This document shows, piece after piece, positions 22,711 through 33,599 of a DNA stretch of 64,000 nt; the stretch's first letter is position 1, and each line of letters starts with the position of its first letter. Below the pieces are notes generated by a model that saw only the letters and a list, made by a program, of their open reading frames with translations, ran no database searches and was not told the origin of the DNA. A program made the position numbers and the translations under genes. Source of the DNA: Aegilops tauschii subsp. strangulata (Eukaryota; Streptophyta; Magnoliopsida; Poales; Poaceae); NCBI RefSeq assembly GCF_002575655.3, contig NC_053040.3:153079148-153143147 (forward strand), given 5' to 3'.

Positions 22711-25700
22711 ATGACGGTACCGGAGGCGGTAGCACTAGACATACCGGCGGAGGAGGGTTCGCCGGTGGCCAGGGTGCCGCGGCGGATCAGGAGGAGGCTC
22801 CTCCAGGCGCGCGAGTCAAGCGCCGACGCGCCGGCAACCGCCGAAGAGATCGAGGCCAAACTCCGCGACGCCCAACTCCGGAGGCAGGTTGGTACCCCCC
22901 ACCATTTTTTTCGCTGCGTGCTTCATTATTTCGCATTCATAGTTGAGTATGACTTCGAAATGGAGATTTAGCCAGCACGTTTATGCGGTATAAAAAAATC
23001 GATTTCTCAGTGCCCGGTGAACCCCTGAACCCTTTTCTTCCGGTCGAGGGGTTCTTCTTACGTTGAGCATCAGGCTTCGTTGCATTTTCTGACCTTTCAT
23101 GCCTAATCCCTATAGATTTTGCACGAGCGATGTGATCTTTTGGTGTTAAGGGATCTGCGGACTGATTTCCTGTAGGAGTTCCAATTCCAATGAATAGTTA
23201 CGCTCCAGCCAATAAGAGTAATTGGACCAAACAAAACTTATACTGTATGAATTAATACCCGAATTAATAAAGTCAAACAGCAGTATGGAAGTCTTACTTG
23301 CTGACTACATCAGCCTAAGGTTTAACCGTTTAAGTACAACCCGAAAGAAAGAAAAAAGTACAACCCGAAAGAAACAGACCCCAACAACGATAGATCAGAA
23401 AGAACAGTTTAGTGCTCCTTGGCTTGTGCTCTTATTCCTTGGCTTGGCGGTCGCTTTCCAAAGCTGAACAGATATAGGATGTTTCGGGATCCCATATTCA
23501 ATGGTTAATTTGTTTCTAATATTCCATAGAGCCCAACATTCCTCTGAAAAGTAAAACCAAAGAATACCTCTAGGCGGAAACCCTTAAAGGACAGCAAAGA
23601 AACCCGTAAAGTTAGCCAGATCCCAGTGACACCCAAGCAACTGGCAGATGCCACTCCACATGAAATGTGCAAGGTGACAGGAGAAGATATGCAGCACATT
23701 TTCCTCCTCACCACACAACGGACAACGCACAGGACGGCCCGTGATACTTCGGTATTTGGTCAGTAGAAGGGAGACGATCTCTGGCAAGTTGCCAAGTGAA
23801 AATCTTGATCTTTAAAGGCGATCGACGCTCCACATATCCTTGAAGTGAGCCACTTCTTGGCAAATCCTAGAGTAGAGTGACTTGGACGAGAAAATCCCTG
23901 AAGGTTCCAGTGCCCAGGACATGGATTTGTCGATGGAACCCAATTGAACCTCCTCCATCACTGAGTGAAGCGCCTCCCACGGTAGGAGCTCATCGTGGCT
24001 GAAGGAGCGGTGGAAATGGATATGCTAGCCATCACCTCTAAATGCCTAAACAACCGTGAACGAGGGGTTGGAACAAATGTTAAACAGCAGGGGAAACCTG
24101 TATTTCAAGGGGCTCGCACCATGCCACCAATCCATCTAGAAAAAAGTGTCAGTTGGATGTCGTTAACTGCATACTTAGCACCGAGCTTGAAGCTATATTT
24201 AATGCGGTCGATGCTTTTCCGAAATCGAGACCCCCCTGCCCCAATGCAGAAGTAGATATCCGAGGCCTCGGGATATTTAGCTAAAATGAATATCTTTCTA
24301 GAGGCTCCTGTCATCTTGGTACAACTTCCAGATCCACTTGGTCATGAGCTAGTTAAGCAGGCCGAGGCCACCACATACTTTAGCGCGGCGCCCTGCCAGC
24401 CAATTGACTAAGGTCTCTTCGGTCCAGCTATTTCCCAAAAGAAGTGGGAGCGGTGCGTGTCCATGGTAGCGTGAATTCTGTCTGGCAGCATGTAAAGTCC
24501 CATGAAGTACCTTGGTAGGCTGCATAAGCACATATTACTGTGTTAGTGAGGATTAGCATCCTCCCAGAGGAAAGACATTTTCCTTGCCATGGTTCCAACA
24601 TGGTTAGCAACTTTCTCAACGTGGTGGCACTGGAGATTTTCCTATCACTGTTAGGAATTCACATGTATGTTATAGGGAAGCTGCCTAACTTGAAGAGATC
24701 TCCCAACTCCCCATGGCAATAACTTCACTCTTGTGTATATTAAAATTTAACGCTGACATGTTCTCGAAGCACATAAGCAGGAATTTCATGTTTGCAATGG
24801 CAGCGGGCTTGTTCTGGATGAGAGGATCATGGTATCATCCATGCGTTGGAGATGCAAGACACCCCCCCCCCCCCCCCCCCCCCTCCACCGGATCAAGTGC
24901 GGCATCACTCCGCAGACATGACCTGCCATATTGGCCGAGGATAGGATTTCTGCAAAGGCATCCCCACCAAGTCAAACAAGAGGGGTGAGATGGGATCCCC
25001 TTATCTCACCCCTCTGAGATTGCAGGAGAAGGGGTGCACTTCTCAATCAATGCACATTGCAGTTTGGCCACCCGAGACCAACTGCATGATCCGATGAATA
25101 TATCCAGCGTCAAAACCTTCCCTGGGCATAACTTTGCGTAGAAACTTCCAGTTTATCCTATCATATGCTTCCATGAAGTCCAGTTTTAGCAAGACTACCC
25201 ATAGATTCTTGATTCGAAGTTTGTGAACAATCTCTTGTAGCGCCAGATCCCCGTCCAGGATAAGTCCACCTTTGATAAATGATGTTTAACTAGAGCTAAT
25301 AATTGTATGCGCCACCCCGGAGAACCTGGTGGCATAAGCTTTAGCAATGATCTTGAAAATTACACTAATTAGCGCGATAGGGTGGAAATGCCTAATGCAC
25401 CCCGCCCCTTCAGTTTTAGGAATAAGCATTCACACCCCGAAGTCAACCTTGACATACTACCGTGCCAAGGGCAATTCCATTGAGAATTTGAAGAACAAAA
25501 CCCTTGACTGCCCCCAAGAACTTCTCGAAAAATGATACCAGAAACCCACCCGGTCTCGAAGCCATGTCAGCCTTCATGCTTTGCATCACCATATCAAGCT
25601 CTTAGTGTGGCAAAATGGCTGCCAAGTTGGCACCGTGTGTTAGTTTATTTGATCAGATCTTAGAACTGCAAGGTAGTTGAGGTTTATCTTAACTTTGTGG

Positions 25701-28700
25701 CAGTGGTAGCCCTGGTTGGTTATTTTTTAGAGAAAATGTGAAAGCTTTGTGTCTCGGTGCATTGATTAGAAGAGGGCTTGTTTAAGCCCTGGTTGGTTCT
25801 GACGGTGAGAATGTTGAGTCTCCATTACAAATTTATATGACCAGAAAGTTCATTCTCTTGTTTTGTTAACTAACTTTTGAGAACTGTGTGAAGGGTGAAA
25901 TGACCAAAATGGGGCAAGTTTTGCGAAGTTTCATGGACTGGTAAAACATATATGTTTGCTGCTGCCTACTTATATAAACTGTTGTCCTCTCCAGCAATTC
26001 CATGAAAAATTATCATGCAAAGCAAGGCATGCGGTCAGGAGCACTTCACAGCCATCTCAGGAGGAGGATCCCAAGCAACGCCTTGAAGCAAAGCTTGTGG
26101 CTGCTAAGCAGAAGAGGTAATCAAAAGAGGCAAACCGGTAGGGTATTATTATTTGATTCTTTTTTACCAAAGATTGAAGAATATTCTATAATTGTAGGTT
26201 GAGCCTCCTGGAGAAAGAGCAGAATCGTTTAGCTAAACTGGATGAGCTGCGTCAGGCTGGTAAGAAGGATGCAGAAATGAGGTTCAACAGGGAAAGGGAG
26301 GAGCTTGGCATGAGAGTTGAGCATCGGGTACAGCAAGCGGAGGAGAACCGTATTCAACTCTTGCATGCTCGTTTGCAGAGGCGAGCTGCGCTGGAGGAGA
26401 GGACAAAAAAGTTCTTTGGGCAAAGAGTGACATCAGAGAATAAGTACAGGGAGACAACAGTGGTGTTGGCTGCGGCCTTTGACGTGCTGGGAATAAATCA
26501 GGAATCTGCTAATTCTCTGCCATTTGAAAAACTAGCCCTCTGTATTGAATCTACAAAAGTTCTTCAGACCGCCAGGGCATTGCTTGATTGCTTGGAGAGT
26601 CGTTTTATTCTTTCTGAGACATCAAGTTCATGCACACCAGAAAATATCGATCATCTGCTCAAGCACCTGGGATCACCAAATACGAGAATCCTACCAAGTA
26701 GTGCAGCAAGAGCTAGAGTAACACCAAAAAGGACAACTAAAAATTCTGACTCTGGCAAGTTACCTAGATATTCACCAAGGGTAGTGCTTTGTGCTTACAT
26801 GATTCTAGGTCATCCAGGGGCTGTTTTTAATGTACAAGGCGAGCGAGAGAAACTACTTGTGGAGTCAGCAACAAACTTTGTGAAGGAATTTGAACTGCTG
26901 ATGAAGACAATACTTGATGGGTTAGATGGTGCATGCATATTGCAGCAGTCTACATTAGGTGCAGTCTCTCCTGGATCTTCTAATAACCAGGAGTGTTCTT
27001 CAATTGCTGCTGATCGAACAAAATTCAGATCTCAGCTGGCTTCTTTTGATAAAGCTTGGTGTGCTTATCTTTACCACTTTGTGGTGTGGAAAGCAAAAGA
27101 TGCCAAGTCGCTAGAGGAAGATCTCGTGACAGCTGCATGCAAGCTTGAGCTCTCAATGATGCAAACATGCAAATTAACTACTGAAGGCATGTCAGATAGC
27201 CTTAATTATACTAATATTAATTCGACAGCCATCCAGAAACAGGTATGATTCATAATTTTATATCGGTGCTTCTTTTTTATGTTCTGCCATATCCCTTGTG
27301 TAGTTTTGGGTGCATATGATTTGGCTTTGAACAAATCTTACTTTGGGTGCATATGATTTGTCTTAATGTATCATCTGAGGAATAAAGCCTTGGGCGTTCT
27401 AACAAACGTGCTAGAATGTTAACACTTACTCCCCCCGTCCCATAATATAAGAGCGTTTTCGACACTAGTATAGTGTCGAAAACGCTCTTATATTATGGGA
27501 CGGAGGGAGTAGTTTATTTACTCCGATGCTCTTTTCTTGACATCTTCATAAGTGTAACATCTGCTGAAACGAAATTCTGTTTGCCGTCCAGGTTATGGTA
27601 GACCAGAAACTTCTAAGGGAGAAGGTTTGGCACCTAGGTGGTGAAGCTAGTATTGAGAGGATGGAACTTGCTTTATCAGAAACAAGGTCAAAGTTCATTG
27701 GAGCCAAGGAAAATAGGAGCCCCTTGGCAACATCAGATGCAAATGTCGCATCTCTTTCTGGACACTCTCTTCTTTCTGACACCAAAGATAATTTGGGCAC
27801 GGATGGTGAAAGGCTAGGTAGAGTTGTTCAATCTTTGTCCAAGGCTTCTTCTTCAACGTCTCAAAGTAACACTAGAGACAACGGTGGTCAAATGAGCAGC
27901 ACAGGGTCAGGAGAGCTGCCAATAGAGAATGAGCTTGTCGGATATTTGTTGAAAGCTTCCCCTTCACCATCTGAAAGTAACTCAGGAGACAAGGTCATCA
28001 GCAGCCAAATGAGCAGAACGGTGCCAGAACAGCTGCCTACAGAGAATGAACAAATGGTCAATGAGATTTTGCATGGTTCTTTTTCTGATAGCTCTGATGA
28101 CGTTGGTAAAGTTGAGGGGGATTTCAAGGTTAGGTCATCTCGTATATTAGAATATTACTGTCGAGCTTCACACCTGGGGTAATCTAAGAACCAAAAATGT
28201 GTATCATGGTAGAGAATCTGTGTGAGCTTTGAGTGTCTAGGGGAATTCAAATGCCATGATCTAGGGTGTAGTTTTTTCCAGTGTAAGATGCACCTCCGGT
28301 TAAGTAGTATGTTATTTTCTTAGTTGCCCACTTTTTTATTCTCAGGCACAAGTTAGGGAAACAATGGAGAAAACTTTCTGGGATGTGGTTGTGGATTCAA
28401 TGAAAGGAGACACACCAGATTACAGTTATCTGGTCAACCTAGTAAAGGAAGTCAGGGATGCATTGCACCAGATGGCCAGTAAAGGGTGGAAAGAAGAAAT
28501 AACAAACAATATTAACCTTGAAATATTGTCCCAGGTAAGAAGAGTCTGAATGAGTGTTATCACGAATCTATTAAATACATCTGATACCAACGAATCATTT
28601 CTTGTGGAAAGGTACTTGAGTCGAGCACCCAGGGCACACAATATTTGGGGCAGATTCTGCAGTACTCTCTGGGCATGCTGCGTAAATTATCTTCTCCCGC

Positions 28701-30287
28701 AAAGGAAGAAGAAATGAAGATCAGTCATGACAAATTATTGAACGAATTGATCGGACACTCTGATTCTCATGATAGAGATCCAAATGCATTTGTAATAGCT
28801 GTCATCAAGGGCTTGCGGTTCACTATGGAAGAGTTAAAGGTTTGTATAATCCTTAATACTACCTCTAGGTTTTGAGTAATTTACACTAGCTACACAGTGA
28901 ATCTATAGCATCACTCAGAAACTAAATATTTTTTATTAAACAGGCTCTTCAGTCTGAAGTCAGTAGAGCACGAATCCAACTACTGAAACCAATTATAAAG
29001 GGCTACGGTGGGGTCGAGTACCTGCAGAAAGCTTTTGCCGATCGCTATGTATCCCGTTCCAATGCATTAGTGTTTCTCACTTCAACTATTCAGTGGATTT
29101 CTACCTCAAAGGATATGGTAGAAGAAGAATGGAATGAATATGTCAGCTCCTTACAGATCCTGCCTGCATCAGACAATGTTAGTTTCATGTTCTTAAATTT
29201 TACTCCTAGTAAACACTATGCACAGCTACTGTTTTAAGCAGTAATAATAGACAAGTAGTTGTGGTTTTTACCCGCTGTTATTGATTAAGCTACAGACCCC
29301 CTATGGGCTGTTTTAAGCAACACTAGCCTAAGTATTTATGGTTCTCATCTGCTGCTGTTGATTGAATCTACGCCTGTCTGTCATAACAGGTTCAGCCATT
29401 GGTTACGACCCTCCGAGCTGGTCGTGGAACTCCAGATCAGCAACAATCTACAGTGCCTGTAGCAGGTATTTGCTCATTAATTTTATGCTGGCCATTTACC
29501 TGAGTTTGTTAATCACGTTACATAACATGAAACAGGAAGTACAGAGATCCTACCAGAGTGCTCGGGAGAAACGCTCGACAGGCTAGTAAGGATTGGGCTG
29601 TTACAGCTTATCAGCAGGATGGAGGGCATGGAAAGAAAATCAGTACCTGAGACATTTAAGCTCAATTGGTTGAGGTTGCGTGGTGTCCAGAGTCAGTTCC
29701 AACAAGTGATTGTTATCGCAACAAGGTGAAATTTTATGTTGTGTTCATTACTACGTAATAATATCAGAGCACTAGAACACATTAACGACTGAACCTACTT
29801 ATGTTCTTCTTACAGCATGCTTGTCCAGCGTCAAGTATTGATGAGTGAGGACTCAAAGGCCACTCCCTCAGAACTGGAAAATTCTACCTTGGAACTGTTC
29901 AACACGCTCGCAGAGCTACTAGACAGTTTTTCTGATGTTGGCATGGATCAGATCATCGAGGTGATGGTCCGTTCGTCGACCTCGGCCGGCCCTTGTTCGG
30001 ATGAAATGGTTGAGAACAGGAAGCAGATATTGAGCAGGGTCTTCCTCAAAAGCCTCCAGACTGATGACACTGTCTTCAGGAAGGTGTCTCGATCTGTTCA
30101 CTGCGCGTTCCGTGCAGTCACCCTGGGTGGCAACGGGATGAAGGGCAGGAAACTCGCGGAGGCGGCCCTGGGGCGCATCAGGGCGACAAAGCTCACCGAC
30201 CGCGTAGTGAAGGCAGCTGAGGTGCTGATCAAAGTAGCAACAATATCAGAGCAGGTTCATGGCCCGTGGTACAGTCATCTCCTGTAA
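22711..30287 (+). CDS. TCP11 (T-complex 11) family protein, ten exons
   Basis: The only intact host gene. Coding exons by GT-AG junctions: 22,711-22,887; 25,995-26,116; 26,198-27,242; 27,592-28,128; 28,346-28,534; 28,612-28,839; 28,944-29,177; 29,390-29,465; 29,536-29,725; 29,816-30,287. They total 3,270 nt, one open frame of 1,089 aa. Residues about 45-180 are charged and helical with coiled-coil character (EEIEAKLRDAQLRRQ, RLSLLEKEQNRLAKLDELRQ, RVEHRVQQAEENRIQLLHAR). From about residue 610 to the end comes the TCP11 domain (KTFWDVVVDSMKGDTPDYSY, LLKPIIKGYGGVEYLQKAF, LNWLRLRGVQSQFQQVIVIA). I recall the Pfam TCP11 family as also including yeast Sok1; the biochemical role in plants is unclear. 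Intron 1 (3,107 bp) contains a LINE and intron 3 a MITE. The start at 22,711 is the least certain point. Confidence 0.9.
23470..25640 (-). mobile_element. LINE fragment in TCP11 intron 1
   Basis: Minus-strand frames carry an RT block near 25,000-25,100 (the GDPISPLLFD motif), post-RT pieces (24,105-24,619) and a C-terminal zinc-binding region (23,584-23,787 with CPLCGEEENVLHIFSCHL). The 5' part is missing beyond about 25,640. Frames are broken throughout. It lies antisense to the host gene and makes up most of the 3.1-kb intron. No clear TSD was found; an 18-bp direct repeat AGTACAACCCGAAAGAAA near 23,333 and 23,355 lies just left of the 3' end. Confidence 0.8.
24862..24883. repeat. Homopolymer of 22 C
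   Basis: An uninterrupted run of 22 cytosines lies in the LINE inside intron 1, so the opposite strand is G22. Exact length may be a sequencing or assembly artefact. Confidence 0.8.
27429..27509. mobile_element. Stowaway MITE (Athos-like) in TCP11 intron 3
   Basis: An 81-bp, almost perfect palindrome has TIR CTCCCTCCGTCCCATAATAT (one mismatch on the left side) and TA duplications at 27,427-27,428 and 27,510-27,511. It is short for the family and would fold into one long hairpin in the pre-mRNA. The Athos name is from memory. Confidence 0.9.
29231..29380 (+). repeat. Tandem duplication in TCP11 intron 7
   Basis: Two diverged copies of about 75 bp share GTTTTAAGCA, a TGGTTTTTACCCGCTG / TGGTTCTCATCTGCTG phrase and TTGATTGAA / TTGATTAAG. 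The copies end just before the 3' splice site at 29,389. Confidence 0.6.
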
Positions 30288-30740
30288 ATGACTTGCTTTG
30301 TTTTGTGAATCCGAGGTGGTGTGTAAACAGGGTGGGTGATCATAGCCGCTGGGTCACACATCGCGATGCATCCCCGGTGGAAAATTCTGCAATAGTTTTT
30401 CTCTACGATCACTGGAACAGTCCTTCTGTTTTGTCCGTGACCACTCGCTGGCTTTTCTGCACAGTTATCTACTCCTACTATTCTTAAGAAGTTGTGCTTC
30501 GTGTGTACTGGTTTCAGCACAATTTTTACAATCCGGGTGTATATAAATGTAGTGCTATATAAGTTGAGTGGAACCACATACGTGAGTAAAATCGAAGCTA
30601 TGTGTTCAGTCAAGGTGCAAACAAGCAATTCATATTGCGGTAGTATCTCGGCATATATTTTGTTTGAAGCGCTGCTGGTCATGATGTTTTTTTCATTTAT
30701 CTTCTCTCTGTATTGGTGTTCTCATTAAAATAAATTATGT
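30288..30740 (+). other. TCP11 3' UTR and likely polyadenylation region
   Basis: T-rich, gene-free sequence follows the stop codon. A canonical AATAAA lies at 30,729-30,734. Small frames here have no known motif. The true cleavage site could be earlier, since plant poly(A) signals are loose. Confidence 0.5.
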
Positions 30741-31017
30741 GCTAATATTTTTTTATAGTTGCATGGTCTCCTTTCCATTGAGATGAATACACTACTTTTG
30801 ATCATCTAATAAAATACCAAGATCTCATACAAAATTGGATTTTCTAACTCCTTTTCTTCTTACTGTGCCTTCCTCTCTTTTGAGCTCTTTGTCACACAAT
30901 AACATCCTGCAACGCGTGGGGTATTATCTAATTATAACTAAGACTGTCCATAGTGGGAGTAACTTCAGAGGTAACATAGAGTCTAACTCAACAAAGACAG
31001 AATGAGTCTATAACCTA

Positions 31018-31253
31018 CTACCTCCGTCCTAGTTTGTTGGTCCACATCGTAATCTGTGCCAAACTTTGATCATAAATTTAATTAACAAAATGTTCATGCA
31101 TGTAACAAAAAATTATATCATTGAAAACTATATTCAAATACAAATCCAACGATATAATTTTTGTTAACATGCATTAATATTTTATCAGTTAAAATCTTTA
31201 GTTAAAATTTAGCACAAATTATAAAGGGGACTAATAAACCAAGATGGAGGTAG
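31018..31253. mobile_element. Stowaway MITE, 236 bp
   Basis: TIR CTACCTCCGTCCTAGTTTGT pairs with CTACCTCCATCTTGGTTTAT from the right side. TA duplications are at 31,016-31,017 and 31,254-31,255. It is AT-rich and non-coding, nested in the Tourist-type MITE. Confidence 0.85.
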
Positions 31254-31267
31254 TAATAAATTAAGTA

Positions 31268-31524
31268 CTCCCTCCATTTTTATTTACTCCGCATATTAGT
31301 TTTGGTCAAAGTCAAACTTTACAAACTTTGAAAAAGTTTATAGACAAAAATATTAACATATACAATAACAAATCAATACCATTAGATTCGTTGCTGAATG
31401 TACTTCCACATCATATAGATTTATTATGCTAAATATTTATATTCTTTTCTATGAATTTGGTCAAACTTTACAAAGTTTGACTTCAGTCAACTCTAATATG
31501 TGGAGTAAATAAAAATGGAGGGAG
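31268..31524. mobile_element. Stowaway MITE, 257 bp
   Basis: TIR CTCCCTCCATTTTTATTTAC is near-perfect on both sides, with TA at 31,266-31,267 and 31,525-31,526. The subterminal AAGTCAAACTTT is mirrored near the right end. A single-arm relative lies at 2,152-2,205. Confidence 0.9.
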
Positions 31525-31626
31525 TATGACACCACACATATATTACTCCCACACATATGCATGTTACTAGTCTAAGTTACTCCCCACTATGGGTAGTCTA
31601 AAGAAGAGACGTTTCAATGAGGTTAG

Positions 31627-33356
31627 TGTTGGGGAACGTTGTATGGAAAACAAAAAAATTTCTACGCACACGCAAGATCTATCCATGGAGATGCATAGCA
31701 ACGAGAGGGCAGAGTGTGTCTACATACCCTCGTAGACTGTAAGCGGAAGCGTTTAGTAACGTGGTTGATGTAGTCGAACTTCTTCACGATCCAACTGATC
31801 TAGTACCGAACGTACGACACCTCCGCGTTCAGCACACGTTCAGCTCGGTGACGTCCTCGCCTTCTTGATCCAGCAAGACGGCCGAAGTAGTAGATGAGTT
31901 CCGATAGCACAACGGCATGGTGACGGTGGTGGTGATGCTATCTCCGCAGGGCTTCGCCTAAGCACTCCGAAATTATGATTGAGGGACGAAACTGTGGAGA
32001 GGGGCGCCGCACACGGCTAAGAGATTGTCGTGGTCTTGTGTGGCGCGCCCCTCCCTCATATATATAGGTGGAGGGAGAGGAAGGCAGCCAGGAGGCGTCC
32101 CAAGGGAGGCCGAATCCCCCTTGGGCTCTGGCCCTGGCCGCCCCCTTACCATATTTGCCCGAGGGGGAAAGAAAGGGGGAGGAGAGGAAGGCAGGGGGAG
32201 GCCGAATCCCCCTCCTTCCTTTTCTCCCCAGGGTCGGCTGCCATAGGAGGGGCGCGCCAGCCCCTTGTGGGCTGGTGTGCTCCTCTTACTTGGCCCATAT
32301 GGCTCATATACCTCCCGGGGGTTCCCGAAACCCCTTCTGGTGATCCGATGATTACCCGGTACCTCCCGAAACTCTTCTGGTGTCCAAACATCATTGTCCT
32401 ATATATCAATATTTACCTCCGGACCATTTCGGAGCTCCTCATCATGTTCGTGATCTCATCCAGGACTCCGAACAACATTTAGTCACCAAATCACATAACT
32501 CATATAACACTATATCGTCAACAAATGTTAAGCGTGCGGACCCTACGGGTTCGAGAACTATGTAGACATGACCGAGACACCTCTCCGGTCAATAACCAAT
32601 AGCGGAATCTGGATGCTCATATTGGTTCCCACATATTCTACGAAGATCTTTATCGGTCAAACCTTATGACAACATACGTAATTCCCTTTGTCTGTCGGTA
32701 TGTTACTTGCCTGAGAGATTCGATCATCGGTATCCCTATACCTAGTTCAATCTCGTTACCGGCAAGTCTCTTTACTCGTTCCGTAATACATCATCTTGCA
32801 ACTAACTCCTTAGTCACTTTGCTTGCAAGCTTCTTGTGATGTGTATTACCGAGAGTGCCCAGAGATACCTCTCCGATACACGGAGTGACAAATCCCAATC
32901 TCGATTCACGCCAACTCAATAGACACCTTCGAAGATACTTGTAGAGCATCTTTATGATCACCCAGTTACTTGTGACGTTTGATAGCACACAAGGTATTCC
33001 TCCGATATCCGGGAGTTGCATGATCTCATGGTCGAAGGAACATGTATTTGACATTAAGAAAGCAGTAGCAATAAACTGAACGATCATATGCTAAGCTAAC
33101 GGATGGGTCTCGTCCATCACATCATTCTTGTAATGATGTGATCCTGTTATGTCTGTGGTTAGAAAACCTTAACCATCTTTGATCAACGAGCTAGTCTAGT
33201 AGAGGCTCACTAGGGACACGGTATTTGTTTATGTATCCACACATGTATTTAAGTTTCCGGTCAATACAATTCTAGCATGAATAATAAACCTTTATCATGA
33301 TTAAGGAAATATAATAATAACCATTTTATTATTGCCTCTAGGGCATATTTCCATCA
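31627..33356 (-). repeat. Copia 3' LTR, 1,730 bp
   Basis: It begins and ends with TG...CA and is diverged from the Angela LTR at 16,709-18,416 (for example in the first 60 bp and the GC-rich middle). Together they represent two subfamilies of the same LTR group. Confidence 0.9.
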
Positions 33357-33599
33357 GTCTCCCACTTGCACTAGAGTCAATAATCTAGTTCACATCGCCA
33401 TGTGATTAACACCCATAGTGCACATCGCCATGTGACTAACACCCAAAGAGTTTACTAGAGTCAATAATCTAGTTCACATCGCCATGTGATTAACACCCAA
33501 AGATTTTACTAGAGTGTGATCATGTTTTGCGTGTGAGAGAGGTTTTAGTCAATGGGTCTGCAACATTCAGATCCGTGTGTACTTTGCAAATGTCTATGT

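Larger units (their letters stand above)
30942..31598. mobile_element. Tourist-type MITE containing two Stowaways
   Basis: Left end GACTGTCCATAGTGGGAGTA and right end, on the other strand, GACTACCCATAGTGGGGAGTA form the TIR. TAA lies on both sides (30,939-30,941 and 31,599-31,601), as expected for PIF/Harbinger elements. Without its two insertions it would be about 160 bp. Confidence 0.75.

Noticed and set aside
22542..22859. 105-aa minus-strand frame over TCP11 exon 1
   Set aside because: Shadow of the Arg-rich first exon on the other strand.
22527..22946. 139-aa plus-strand frame overlapping TCP11 exon 1
   Set aside because: A different frame from the one that joins exon 2; low-complexity Gly/Arg sequence.
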